Shown here in pieces: positions 11,561 to 23,935 of a stretch of DNA of 64,000 nucleotides (position 1 is the first letter of the stretch; every line of letters starts with the position of its first letter). The notes under the pieces are model-generated. The model worked only from the letters and a program-made list of their open reading frames with translations. It was not told the DNA's origin and made no database searches. The position numbers and the translations under genes are program-made. Source of the stretch: Atrichornis clamosus (taxonomy: Eukaryota; Chordata; Aves; Passeriformes; Menuridae). Location: contig WBMZ01010232.1 in the NCBI GenBank assembly GCA_013400975.1, forward strand, positions 1 through 64,000, given 5' to 3'.

Positions 11561-13914
11561 TGCACACGTGGTCCTTCCCCGGTGCCGTGGCAGGGCCCGA
11601 TCCATCAGCGCTGCTCCATCCCGCAGAGCCTCGCAGGAAGCACAGAGAAAAGCCCGATAGTATGGCTATTAATAGTACCTGCTCGCAAAGTTATCTTTAG
11701 CAGCACTGCTCCCACCTTCATTCATAACAGCCATGGCACGGGCCTGACTCCTCTCCCTGTGCTGGAGTGGCTTGGAGGTAACCCCGGCCTCGCCTGCTCT
11801 TCCACCTCTCGCCAGCGTTGCCTTTGGCTGTGGGAAGGGATGGGCTGCAAACCTAGTGGGAAATGGAGCTGGACTTTTTTTTTCCAGGGTTCATTTTTTC
11901 TCTGGTGACCGTAACTCTGAACTCTGCTTGCCTTTGCCTCTCCTCCCACGTCGCTCCTGGCCAGCAGGGTTGTGTTGTGCCAAAGGCTTTCTCCCTGGAG
12001 CATCCCTGCTGGAAGTTCATGCTGGTGCTGGGATTTTGCTTGATCAGTGGAGGAGGCAGTGCCTGAACATGACTGTTGGGGATGGAGTATTTTCCACTTG
12101 TATTTCAATGGGTGTTTTCATAGGTTTCAAGCTGTGGCCCACCCTTCCCAGCATCTTTCATCTCCAGAGCTCACACAGCTCCTGGGAGGGTGCAGGGCTT
12201 TGAAGGGGCTTTGAGGATTCAAGGGCTCATCCCAGTGCTTTGAGGCAGCATCTCCCACCGCTGCCAGGGAAAGGCCTATTTCCCCTGCTCTTGAACTCAG
12301 CAGTCACTGAGTTCCTCAGGTTCCTGGGTTAATCTGTTCCTGCCTTTAATGAGCTGCCTCATTAAAGTGTTTTTCCCTAATAACCAACCCTCCGGGCTGG
12401 GTGATGTTCAGCCCTAGACAACGGAAGACCTGCAGGCTGCAAAGGGCTGTTCCGGCTGCGTGTGGGGTGCAGGATGAACTCCATCCCTCTTCTCCCACAC
12501 GGTGCCAACGAGGCTGTGATGGGAGCAGCCCAAAGCACCCCAAATTTGCCTCTCCTGGGCTCCAGCACCAGATTTGCTGCACCCACAAACTGCAACAGTG
12601 CGGCTGAGCAGGGGAAGGTTGCACTGGGGATGGCGGCTGCCCTTATGGCGCAGCAAACTGGGGGTGCTGGGACTAAACCATCCTGCTGAATAGTCTTCCT
12701 ACATAAAGTCCTTACCCAGGGATGTGCAGCACTGGGGCTGCTCCACGTCACCCTAGGAGCTGAACCTGTGGGTGCACGCCTGCACCCCTTGGGCTGGGAG
12801 GCGTGTGCCCAGCCCTAATGAGGGGGTTTGAGCTGGTTGCCTTGGTGCCTGGCAGCTGATCCGGCTGGTTTGGATAAATGGAAGTGGAAATCTCCCTCCT
12901 GGGGGCCTGCTCTGTGTGGAGGAGTGCACACACAGCTTGCAGCTGTGGCCTCCCAGGAGCATCCATCCTGCAGGCATCTGTCCCACCCTCCGTGGTGGCT
13001 GCCCTGGACGAGCAGGGCGAAGGGTGGGAGCCCCTGAAGTGCTGGCTCCGAAGGAGCAGCTCCAGCAGAGCCTCTGGGCTGCCACAGCCCCTGTCTCCAG
13101 GCCGTGGTTTTTAGGGTGGCAGTGATGCAAGGCAGGAAGGTGCCTGGTACTGGGGCTGCTCCGTTTATATTTAGCTGACCCAGTTGCTGAGCGGGGACTG
13201 CCGGCCCCTCCTGGTGCTGCACTTGGGGTGCTGTGAGGGGCTGCAGCAGCATCCCCTGGGCTGGGAGTGCTGCATCCTGCATCCCTGCAGCCTGCTCTGG
13301 AAGGGCTGGGCTGTGTGATGGCCACCCTGTAGCCTGGCAGCCCCTCAGCACCCTTCCCAGCCTCCCCCATCCATCCAGCATCCCCCAGATCCCCCAAGGA
13401 AGGAGGAGCTGCTGCTGCCCCAGTAGAGATGGAGAGGCAGGAATTGCTGCTGGAGGGAGCAGCCTGGGGCAGGATCAGGCAGTGCTCAAGCCCCATTCCA
13501 AGAGGGTTATCCTGCCTCTCCAGCCTCAGCTCACCCCTCCAGCATCCTGCTGCTGTCTGCAGTGGGTGCTGCCGGTGTATGAGGGGCTTGGAGGAACTCT
13601 TGGAAAGCTTTGGGCTGCCAAAACACATCCTCTGATTGCCAAGCACCCGGGAGCCAGCCGCTCCTGCAGGGCAGGAAGGAGATAAAAAGCAAACCTCTTT
13701 GGAAGGCAGGGTGGCCTCTTCCCCAGGAGCAGGGCGTCTGGCCAGGATGCTTTCCCGAAAAAGCCGCTGTCCACGCGTAGTGTCGGGCTGGAGGGGACGT
13801 GGTGTTCCCATCTTGATGTCCCCGTGGCTGGGTGTTTCCAGAGCTGATGTGGTTGGCACACCTGGAGAAAGGCGAGTCCCCAAGGCAGGTCGGAGCAAAC
13901 GGCTGCTGCGGAAA

Positions 13915-14085
13915 GGGAAATTAATTATGGGCACTTTGCTGCACTCCAAGTGACTGCAAAGGCTGATGTTTCTCCTGTTGGCCGATAAACTAATTGTAAT
14001 GGCAAAACCTCAACAAAAGCCAGGCTCTTAAATGCTTTCTTAATTAATAATTCTCAATAATCACTTGACGTCAATGACCAATTAA
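13915..14085. promoter_or_regulatory. AT-rich island with a perfect CRE
   Basis: An AT-rich island holds several TTAATTA/TAATTA homeodomain-type sites and the full palindromic CRE TGACGTCA at 14066-14073. A TGACC nuclear-receptor half-site follows four bases after the palindrome's TGACG core, at 14075-14079. PGC-1 family genes are known to respond to cAMP/CREB, so this is a reasonable enhancer candidate. The call rests on motif content only. Confidence 0.35.
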
Positions 14086-14510
14086 AACTTTGGGGAAGGG
14101 AAGTTGTTGTTAAGTGCCCAGTACCTTTGCTCCTGCAGTCGCTGCAGCTCTGATGAATCCTGCAGAAAAGCACCGGGAAGGCCAAGCCCGATGTTTTTAA
14201 AGGAAAACATTAAGCAGGAAAAACGTGAATATTCACGTGCATGTCCACAGGGAGCAGAGGAGGGAAGCTGAGCGGTCGCTCGGCTCTGCTGCTCCCTGCT
14301 GAGCAGCCAGCAAGGGATGGCAGTGCAGGCACCCAGAGGGTGGCACCCAGGGGAGCCCCTTTCCTGCCCCTCTGGTGTGCTCAGCCCCCAGTGGGGGCTT
14401 TGGGTGGAAGGGCACCTTTCCAGGGAGTCTGTGTTCAAGGGGTCTTTGAGGTCTTGCTGAGTGTCCTGTACCCATGGAGGGTCACCTCCTTCATTTGCCA
14501 TGTGCCTCAT

Positions 14511-14634
14511 CCCCTTCCTCCTCCTTTTCCTCCTTTTCCTCCTTTTCCTCCTTTTCCTCCTTTTCCTCCTTTTCCTCCTTTTCCTCCTTTTCCTCCTTCT
14601 CCTCCTTCTCCTCTTTCTCCTCCTCCTCCTCCCC
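14511..14634 (+). repeat. Pure pyrimidine minisatellite (TTTTCCTCC units) ending at CACAG
   Basis: About 124 bases contain only C and T. They consist of repeated 9-base CCTTTTCCT-type units that pass into TCC triplets. The tract is followed at once by CCCACAG, with AG at 14637-14638, which makes it look like an exaggerated 3' splice site. The apparent polyleucine frame across it is a repeat artefact. Confidence 0.9.
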
Positions 14635-14778
14635 ACAGCCTGTCTGAGGACAGCATCTCCCCACTGGGCACTGCCAGGCCTGAAGGCATCTCCATTTGGA
14701 TTTTATTGGGTGGGAGTTGAGGGCTGTTCATCTCCCTGCAGTGCTCCTGGCTGCAGCACAGTGCTGGGAGGGTTAATG

Positions 14779-14834
14779 TCCTCCTTCTCCTCCTTCTTCT
14801 CCTCCTCCTCCTCCTTCTTCTTCTCCTCCTTCTT
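14779..14834 (+). repeat. Second polypyrimidine tract (CTCCTTCTTC)
   Basis: About 55 bases of CTCCTT and CTC repeats lie 145 bases after the larger pyrimidine tract. This is simple-sequence DNA without coding meaning. Confidence 0.85.
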
Positions 14835-17800
14835 GCTCCTGTTTCATGAGCATCTTAAAACCGCTGGAGCCAGAGCTGTGCAGTCCCTGTTCCCACTCCT
14901 TTTACAGTATGGGCTGGCTGGCCAGGGAGCCCAGCCGGCTCCTCCATCCGTCCAACTCTTTTCCTTCTTTGGATGTCCCTGCTCTGGCTGCCCAGGCACT
15001 GCCTCCTTCCCACGGGACCCGTGCCCCTGGCGAGGGGCGATGGCCGGGGCCGGGGGCTGCCAGGGGCTGAGGGTCAGCAGTCACAGGGTGAGATTTTTGC
15101 CCAGGTTTCTCCAGGACAGCACTGGGTGTCTGCCAAGGTGGATGCCAGTCGGCTCCCGGGCACCGATGGCGTTTAGTGAGCCCTTTATACCTGCAAATCC
15201 CTTGGCAGGCGTTGGGAAAATCCTCCTGCGGGAAAAGTGGGAGAGGGTCACAGTTGGTAGCCAAAGGAGGGTGAGGAGGCTGGCAGAGGAGTGAAGGAGC
15301 CTTGTTGCAGAATATCCCACCAAGGATGAGCACAGCAGGACAGCAGCGAAGCCTCTCCCGCCTCATTCCACCATCCCAAATAAACAGCAGTCCTGGAGCA
15401 GGGAAAAAGCAGTAGGAAGCCCTCCAGCCCCAGAGAGCCCCAGGCAGGGAGGGCAGAGCCTCAGGCAGGCGGGCTCTGCTCCCCCCCGAGCTCTTCCCCC
15501 GTGTGTCACCCCTCACATCTGCACTCGGGGGTCCCGGGGGTGTTGCTGGCGGCCGTGGGAGCGTTTGTGCAGCAGTGCTGACGGCTGGCCAGGCACAGCC
15601 GCGGCTCCGTCTGTCAGGACAGCAGCAGCACGTGCTCCTGGCTCTGCACCCCCAGCCCTCCGTGGCCTCTTACCCACAGACCAGCTGCTGCCCGAGGGTT
15701 TATGCCCCTCGTGAACCCGGGGAAAGCAGGGGAAAGGCCTCTGGGGCTGAGGGGGGAGGCAGGAGCAGGGCGTCCCTGTGTCCCCTCTGTGCTGCTTCAG
15801 CAGATGTCGGCACGGGGAGGAGGAGGAGGTCACCCAGGAATCACATCTGGGGATCTTTTGGGTTGCTGAAAGTCTGTGCAAGGGATGGTGCCCGGAAAGG
15901 GAATGAGAGGAGGAGGGGGAGCATCCCCCAAAGGCATGGGGAGGTGTTTGATGTGCTCCCTCCCCTCTGTGCTGCTGCAGGTCCCCATGGGCCACTGGCA
16001 GAAACAGCCTCTCTGCAGCCCCCACGGCAGTGGGGACACGCTGTGGGGGACAAGGACCCGTCGGCCTCAGGGTGGCTTTTCCATGAGCCCCGTGCTTGTC
16101 CTGCCTGTCCCCACATGGGGACAGCAGCCTGGGGGACAAGGTCCCTTGTGTTCCTGGACGTTGAGCTGCTTCTGCAGGGGCTGAGGTGCTCAGAGCAGGG
16201 ACAGTCACCTCTGTGCCTGCCTGGGGGATGCTCGGGGTGCCTGTGTCCCACCCTCCCAGCGCCCAGGTGTGTGAGGGGGGTGTGCAGGGCAGCTGTGTGA
16301 GGGTGGGTGTGCAGCACGAGTGCCAGGCAGGCTCCCAGGCCCCTCCTGAGCAGGTGGCACAGGCACAGTGGCCACCACGGCTGCCTCTGCTGCTCCCAGC
16401 ACTCCATCCCATCCTCCCCAAGGAGCGTTTGCTGCCGGTGGGATCAGGTGGCCCCCAAAAGACCCCCACAGCTTGGGAGACCCTTGAGCGGTCCCTATAC
16501 CAGTGAGGGGTGCAGGACTGGTGCTCCTGTGGGTCCAGCTGCTCTCCAGCAGGGACGATGGATCGCTTCACCCCTCCTCTCCTGGCACTTCCCAGGCTCC
16601 CACTTGACCAGTGGGGTGGCTGTGGGGGCAAGGCCGGTGGGCTGGGGAGCTGGGGGGCTGTTTCCTTTGGCTGGGGCTGTGGTGGAGGGGCAGGGTGGCC
16701 GGCAGTGCTGGCAGCAGGGCCCTGGCCACCCAGGGAGCAGGGTGTCCCAGCGTGAACCGGCCGGGAGCCCGGCAGCGGGAGGCAGGATGGATGCCTGGAG
16801 TTCCCGGCCTGCTTGGCCCTGTCTCAATGGGACTCAGTGCCAGGAGTGGGGGGATGGCTGCTGTGAGTCCCAGCAGTGCCACGGCCCAGCCTGGCTGCCC
16901 TGCCTGCAGGGCATCCCTCCTGCTCACCCATTTTTCCCAGATGCTGCTGGAGGCTGGGGAGAGCAGCGCTGGCACCCAGGCCTCCTGCCAAAGGATGGGT
17001 GGCTTTCCTGGGGCTTCCCAGCCGCCAGAAATGCAGGGATGCTTCCTCCCCCGAGCCAGCCACGGGTGCCAGTGCTCAACCTGGCTGCACTTGCTGTCTC
17101 CCTGGCACTACAGGCAAGGGATCATTTCTGCCAAGCACTCGGGTCACACCAGCATTTATTTCTCTGTTGCACATCGCGGAGGGAAGGGATGGAGGTCTGG
17201 GGTTTGGTGGCACCCACGGCAGCACAGCTCCCTGCCCCTCCTGCCTCTCTGCTCCATCTGTGGCTGGTTTGGGTGAGGAAGCATCCCTGGATTTTGGAGG
17301 CAGGGAAGGCACAGGAAAGCCACCCATCCTTTTCCAGAAGCCTGGGTGCCACTGCTGCTCTCACCAGGGGCAGGGGGAAGCCCTTCCCACCCAGGCAGGA
17401 CCCGCTCATGCCTGCACACATCTAAACCCTTACAGAGTGCAGAATGGGGGATTTGGACCCACAGCATTTCACCAGCAAACCATCTCATTTCCCAGGAGAC
17501 ACCCAGGGAGAAGGGTTGTGGATTATTTTATGCTTTGCACTCCATTTGGACCACTATGAGCCTCTGGATGTGTGCAGATAGTCCCAGTCGTGGGCACGGG
17601 GAGCATCAGTGCAGCCCACTGGCTCCTCACACCAAATCCAGCAGCTGCAGGATAATAAATGAGGAGTCTATTTTTAGGCACAGTGTCTGGAGCAGCGTCA
17701 CAGCATTGCCAGCGGGCTTTGCCATTCACCACAGGCAGGTTTCCCTGCTCCTCCAGCTCCAGGCCACCTCTGCAGAAAAGCTCATCAAAGGCATCCAGCT

Positions 17801-18387
17801 GGAAAAGCATCCCCAACAGAAAAACTGATACCTGCACAAAATCTCAGCCCCCGCCGAGGGATGATAGAGCAGAGCATTCCAGGGAGCCTTGGAAGGAGCT
17901 GGCTCAGGGCCCGTTCCGTTTGGCAGAGGCCTTATTTTGTTGCACAGAAGTTTGTAGTAGAGAAAACAGGGATGGAGCCATCCCCTGTGCCACCCCAGCC
18001 TGGTGTCAGCTCCTATCCCAGCACTGCTGCTGGTGCATGCAGGACAGCTCTTGCCCTGTGGAGCTGCTGATCCATGTGGTCCCTAAATCCCTAGCTGTGC
18101 CTCTGCAGTTGCCAGGAGCAGCTGATGGTGGTGAGGGAACAGTTCCCTGATGGAGCTGGGGCTGCCAGGCCTCTGCTGATTCCATTGGTGGCAAATGAAG
18201 TTCCTGGTAACCCGTGTTGAAATTCAGGGAGAGGCTGGAATGTTGTGCAAAGGCTGGAGAGCCCTGTGCAGAGCCAGGCTGTGGCTTTCCTGGCATCCCA
18301 GGCTTGGGAATGATGAGATTTGCATGAAGATTCCTGGTGCTGGGATCTGGGTTTTTTCCCTTATTTTGCAATATCAGAGGATGTTGG

Positions 18388-18520
18388 GAACAGATCCTGT
18401 CCAGTGCTGGCTCCTCCTAGCTTGGAGGGAGTTTCTCCAGGCAAACCCAAACACGGTGGAACAAGATGAGCTTTAAGGTCCCTTCCAAGCCAAACCATTC
18501 CATGATTCTGTGAAGGGTGT
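18388..18520 (+). mobile_element. CR1 LINE 3' end fragment, eroded
   Basis: The last 50 bases read as a CR1 terminus: GAGCTTTAAGGTCCCTTCCAA, then a CCATTCCATGATTCTGTGA end. The upstream part is diverged. Sense orientation is +. Confidence 0.75.
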
Positions 18521-19720
18521 TGTGCATGGACAGCCTTCCCTGTGACCATGGACACTTGAGGACGCCCCAAGGACACCGCACTGATGGAGCTGGGTCACAG
18601 CTGAGCTGGGGGAGAGCAGCACATTGTTCTGGGGGTCAGTGAGCCCCCCAAATCCCAGGGCACCCCAGGGAGGGAGAGCCCCGTGTCCACAGCAGGCGTG
18701 GTGTGTTCAGTGGGGGGACAGAGGCACCCACAGAGCCTGGGCAGCTGCCCAGAGGACTGGCAGCCTTCGGGAGGAGGAGGAGGAGGAGAAGGAAGGCACC
18801 TGACTGCCAGGCAAGAGTCCAAGTAGTTGAAACAGCTCCCGCTGTGGTTTGCATAACCAGGCCTGGCTCGGCCGGGTCTGGGTACACACGGCTCCACCTG
18901 GGCACCAGGGCTGGGAAAGGTGCTGGGTGGGGAGGCCGGGGGGCTGCTGTTGAGCTGTGCCCACCATGCCCTCCGTGTCCTGCTGCCAGGGGCTGGGAGG
19001 TGCAGGGATGGCTGTTCTCATCCAGCTCCAGCCCAGGCTGTGGGTCCCGGTGAGTCCCCGCGTGGTGCCACCCTGAGCACGGCCACTGCTCCTGCTGTCC
19101 CTGCAGGACCCCCCCCCAAGGTGACATTGGAGGCTCTGACGAGGACACCTGGCCACGCTCCCACACGGCAGCCCCTGACACGGAGGCAGCAGCGGGAGAG
19201 GCATGGATAAAAGTGGCTGGATAAGAGCGAGGTGCAGTGGTGCCGGTGGGGCTGGAAACTGGAGCTGCTCACATGACTGGGGAGCTGCTGCCAGGCACTG
19301 GGGCCATGCAAAGTGTATGAAGGTGGCACACCAAGCCAGGGATGAGGAGCCTTAACCCCTGCCAGCCCTGCATGGGGATTCAGGCCACCCGGGACGTGGC
19401 GCTGCCAGGGCAGAGGCGGCTCCCCCCACACCAGAGGGGACCCCCGGCTCTGACGCTCGGAACCCGGAGGCAGCTGCTGGGTCAGAACAGCTCCTGGGCA
19501 CCAGGCTGCCAGATGCAGATCTCAGGTCTGGATTTCAGGCCAGCCTGCCCTGGGGTCTCCGGCTTTGTGTTGATCCCTGGATTAGCTATGGTCAAAAATA
19601 GGGGGGACAAGGCTTGGGAGCAGGCGAGCTCAGGGCAGGGTCGCGAGGGAGCTGGCACAGCACATGGAGCAGTAAAAGGATCTGATTTAAGTGTAAGAAC
19701 TCGTGCTTGTGGGGTTTACC

Positions 19721-19780
19721 CCAACTGGTTTGGGAGGAGGAGAGGGGCCCCCAACTGGTTTGGGAGGAGGAGAGGGGCCC
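19721..19780. repeat. Perfect 30-bp tandem duplication
   Basis: The 30-base unit starting CCAACTGGTTTGGG and ending AGAGGGGCCC at 19721-19750 is repeated exactly at 19751-19780. The lack of any mismatch suggests a recent duplication. Confidence 0.9.
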
Positions 19781-22096
19781 CAGCCCTCAGCTGCTGCCGC
19801 AGGGAGCGGCCAGACCCCTCCTCTCATGCCCTGTCGGAGCCTGCCTGGGGTTTTGGGGAGGGGAAAGGTGTGGTCCCTCCAAGGAGAGAATTTGAAATAG
19901 CACAAAGCTTTGTGTTTGTGGGTTTGCATGTGCTCCTGAAGGAGCTTTTTGCCCTCGTAGGGATTTTTCTATCTGGGGATCTTGGAGCAGTTTCTCTCCA
20001 GGGTGAGTCAGTTGTTTGCAGAGTAGGAAGACCGAGGAAAGCAAGTTGGCAGCACCAGCTCCAGGCTGTGGCTCCCAGACAAAAGCAGGGACAGAGCCCT
20101 AGCCCCGGGGGCAGGTGGCCTGGCTGGGACACTGTCAGGGCCAGGGTGTGGACCCGGACACAGCAGAGCCTTGTGCAGCCCTGGGAAATCCCCAGAGCAA
20201 ACAGGTTGTGCTGCTGGAAGCTGCTGCCCGGCCATCCCAGGTGCTGCTCGGGGATAACACCTCCAGCATCCACCTGGGAGCGTGTCCGTGCATCCACAGA
20301 CCTGCTGGGACCTGCTCTCCTCTCACCTTCACCGCCTCAGTTTTCCCACAGAGCTGGGATGGTATCAATAGTGATAATCAGTTTATCCTAGTGATGTCCT
20401 AGCATTGATGATGCCCACCTGGAAAATACTCCGCTGTCAGCATTCCCCTTCCCCACTGGCTTTCTGGGCAGAGTGATGTTGGAGCAGAGACACAGGGTGA
20501 TCCCACTGGGTGGTGACAGCTCTCCTCTGGCCACGACACCTCCAGGTGCTCTGCAGAAAATGGGCAATAATTTATTTGGCTGTAGTGGGATGGGAGAGAA
20601 GAGGGAGCCCCTGATTCAGGAGAAGAAGTGGGGGACCCACCTCTTGCCCTCCCCAGGTGATGGGGAGCAGGGAGGTACAGGGGTGCCAGGCGTTGTGCAG
20701 GGCAGAAGCAGGAGCTCACACAGGCAGTGCCACCCGTTCCCTGCAGTGCCCACCCACCTGGGGTTCCACCCACACTGGGATATGGGCATGGACAGGCTGG
20801 GCAGGGGGCTGAGGACAGATCTGAGCGGTTTTGCCCTTTGCACAGTGGTTTGCATCCTTTGAGACCTCGTGCATCCAGCTGAAAGCTTCCCTTCTCCCGT
20901 GGGAGCCGGGCACAGCGGGGGCTCCCGCGGGATCCCCTGGCAGGAGGGCCAGCACAGCCCGTGTCCAGCAGGACAGAGGGTCCGTGGGGGATCACAGGGA
21001 GGGTTTGGTGGTGGTGGCCTGACCCCCAGCAGGGCAGGGCTGTCCCCGGAGCGTGCTGCCCTGCCGGGAGGTCAGGCTAATGCGGGAAGATCCTCCTTGC
21101 GCCTTCTTAACCCCGGCCTGAACCCTCCCCGTCTCCTGCCTCCTCCTGATTAGCGCTAAGAGGCTGCTGGCGGCACGAGCAGCTCCAGAGGAGCTGGATT
21201 CCACGGCAGGGAAAGCCTCAACACCTCTGTGAGCCTCAGCACCAGACCTGCAGCAGCAAGGCAGGCAGGGGATGTGCTTTCCTCCCTGGAAACCTCCTGG
21301 GAGGAAAGCTGCCACCTCCCTGGCCAAGGGGACTGGGGACAGGTTGTCCAGACAGTGCCTGCCCCTCACGAGAGCATCAGTGAGGTGTGAAAAGGCACCT
21401 GTGGTTTGGGGAGGTGAAGGGCATCCTGCTGCTGATGGTGACAGGCCTGGCAGGGGGCTGACACCTGGCAGGCAGCAGCTTCTCTCCACCTGCTTGTCAG
21501 ATGTAAAGAGGCAGAATCCAGGCAGGACTTGGGCCGGGTGTGACCTCAGCTCCCATTCCCAGCTGTGGATGACACCGAGTGCCAGAATGTGTCAGGAATT
21601 GCAGCCCTTGCTGAGCTGGGCAGAGCCAGGCTGAAGTCATCCAGGGGTTCCCAGGACTACACTGCCCAGGCTGTGGCTCCTGGAAAGCCGGGGGGAGGTT
21701 TCCAGGCACACCGCCACGGGAGATGCCACGGCTGTGACTGTGGGCAGGGGGCACGGCTGTGGCTGGGCTGGGTGGTGCAGCCTGGACCCAAGGTGGCACG
21801 AGGTGGTGATGTCCACCACAGTCCCCGTGGGCAGTGGCTCTGCCTTCTCTGGGTGCCACCACGGGTGTGGCTTTGTGGTGTGGGGAGCTGCAGGGACAGT
21901 TGCGGCCTCCAGGCAGGGATTTGCTCTTGGAGCCAGCCGAGAGGGGTGAAGAGCTGCTGGTGCCGGGGTGAGCAGTGCCCATGGAGCTGAGCTGTGCCAT
22001 GGGAGGATGTTTGGAATGTCCTCTGGACAGAAAGATCCTCATGGAGCCCGGTCAGCCTGTGAGCTGGGGACCAAACCTGCAAAGGGGCTGGTGGCA

Positions 22097-22150
22097 GGAG
22101 CAGGGCAGGGATGGGGCTGCGGGGCAGGGATGGGGCAGGGATGGGGCTGC
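22097..22150. repeat. GGGCAGGGATGGGGCTGC short tandem repeat
   Basis: About three imperfect copies of a GGCAGGGATGGGG unit lie in tandem. It is a G-rich simple repeat. Confidence 0.7.
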
Positions 22151-23339
22151 TCCTCCTCTGGTCCTGGAGGAGCCTCCTCGCTGTGTCCCTGTGCCCACAG
22201 CAGTCATGTGGCTGCTGGCTGCAGGGACATCAGAAGAGGAAGGTCTGAAAATAATCGCCCACTCGTATTTTCCTTTCAAAAGAAGGGAGTTGCCATCGTG
22301 GGGAAATTCTGTGACCAGCAGAGCTGGCTAACAGTCAGCTCCTCAGTGAGTCAAGGCTTGTACCCTGCCACGGCCCAGCCTGGCCCCCCTGTGCTGCCAG
22401 CCTGGCTCCTGGGGGTCCCCAGATTGTCTCATGGAGCCGCAGCCACCTCCAGTTGTGTGTGTGAGTGGCAATCCTGAGAGTTTCAGTGTCTCAATGCCCT
22501 CCTGGCCTTGGCCGTGGTCCCCCCTGCTCACAGTCCTGCTGGGCATCCTTTGTGGAGCCTCTCGAGGTTGCAGGGCTTGTGCCACCTCTTGCTGTGTCCT
22601 TGCCCCACGAGGGCTGTGCTGCTTCTGAAGGGCAGCAGTGAGGAGGTGAGGTGGTGCTGGGGGACCCCTGCCTGTCCCCGTGGCCAGGGAGTCACCTCCG
22701 AGCTGATTTCAGTTCCCACTGTGCTCTGTGCCCAGCTCAGCACGTGCTGGCTGCTGTCTGTTGGTTTTGGGGAGATAACGAGGAATTTCTTAGAAAACCC
22801 CACCAGTGTTCAGCCCCAGGCCCAGGCCCTGCCGGGCTGGTGCCATGGAGTGGTGACAGGGAGTTGGTGACAGGCACAGGGCTGGCAGCAGCCACTGGCA
22901 CACATGTATTTGGGGCTGCTGGATCAGTGGTGGTGGATGGCGTTTGCCAGGCTGGCACTGGCAGGGTTGAGGTGCTGCTGTTTGGCCCCAGGGGTGCAGG
23001 ATAAAGCTGTCACACTTGAGAGGGCACATTATGAGCACGCTGTGTGTGCCCTGGTGTGCTGGCACTGCCTGGACATCCCTGGCAGACCATACCCCAGGAC
23101 ACAGGGCTGTTTCCATTAGGTGGTGTTGAGAGAGGAGAGTGGCTCTTCGGGAACAGCCTGTTCCCTGCTGTGTCTGCTCCGTGCACGGGGCACGACAACC
23201 ACCTGCCCTTGCCTGTGCCTGGCAGCAGTGGGGTGTGCTCTGGGGTCTGTGGGGGGGTGCAGGGTCCTGGGCTGGTCCTGGAGCTCAGGCAGAGCCAAAG
23301 TGGACTCTGTAATCTGGAGCCTGAATACATGAGCTGAGT

Positions 23340-23650
23340 GTGGTGTGAACATGAGCTCTGTAACCTGTGATATACTTTGCTGCTGCCTTTCTTCCTAAAC
23401 CCGACACACCTTTGTTTAAAGTATTCCAGCAGAATGTTGTTTATCCAGGGCATTATTACCAGTATCTCAAGCTCCTTTTTTCTATCCTGTGAGTCAGGGA
23501 CAGTTTAGTGCAATTTCTTCCATCTTTCCTCCATATCAAAGTTATCCTGGCAAGTTCATGTTTATTGTTTGCGGTTAATGTTTAATATTTCCTATTACTG
23601 GCATCTCATGGTTGATCTTAATTACACCCTTCTAATGTAAGACAAAAGTC
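23340..23650. promoter_or_regulatory. AT-rich island, candidate conserved noncoding element
   Basis: This is a sharply AT-richer island in GC-rich intron, with no repeat signature. It holds ATCAAAG (TCF/LEF type, 23535-23541), two adjoining forkhead-type sites TGTTTAT and TGTTTGC at 23559-23572, and GTTAATGTTTAAT just after. The absence of transposon phrases and the clustered sites suggest an enhancer. Confidence 0.3.
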
Positions 23651-23694
23651 AGCGAGCGAGACCGTGTTCAGGCTGGGGCTGGGACTCAGAGCCT

Positions 23695-23766
23695 GGCACT
23701 GAGCACCCCTTTTCCCACTCAGTACCTCCTTTCCCCACTCAGCACCCCTTTCCCACTCGGCACATC
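23695..23766. repeat. Three-copy CCCACTCAG(C/T)ACC repeat
   Basis: About three 20-22 base units of the form CACTCAGYACCYCTTTYCC lie in tandem immediately before the CR1 fragment at 23797. Confidence 0.7.
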
Positions 23767-23796
23767 ATAGGCTGTGTTGGAAGCTCGGCTGCTCCA

Positions 23797-23935
23797 CAGA
23801 ACCACCGAATCATTAGGGTTGGAAAAGACCTTTAAGATCATCAGGTCTAACCTTGGAGTCCAAGCTCTGAGTCCAGGCTGTGTTGGCACAGCAGTCCCAT
23901 GTGCTGCACCAAGATGGACCAGCAGAAGTTGGGTG
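23797..23935 (-). mobile_element. CR1 LINE 3' end fragment, minus orientation
   Basis: It begins with the reverse complement of the CR1 terminus (ACCGAATCATTAGGGTTGGAAAAG), followed by ACCTTTAAGATCATC and GTCTAACC. This is the standard minus-strand reading of an avian CR1 3' end. The boundary on the right is uncertain. Confidence 0.85.

Noticed and set aside
12753..13949. 398-codon open frame on the - strand
   Set aside because: It is Pro/Gly/Ala/Ser-rich from GC-biased intron sequence, with no domain and no splice or promoter context. It is a chance open frame.
14461..15294. Long open frame with a polyleucine stretch resembling membrane segments
   Set aside because: The Leu/Phe run is only the translation of the pyrimidine minisatellite. 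The rest has no conserved domain.
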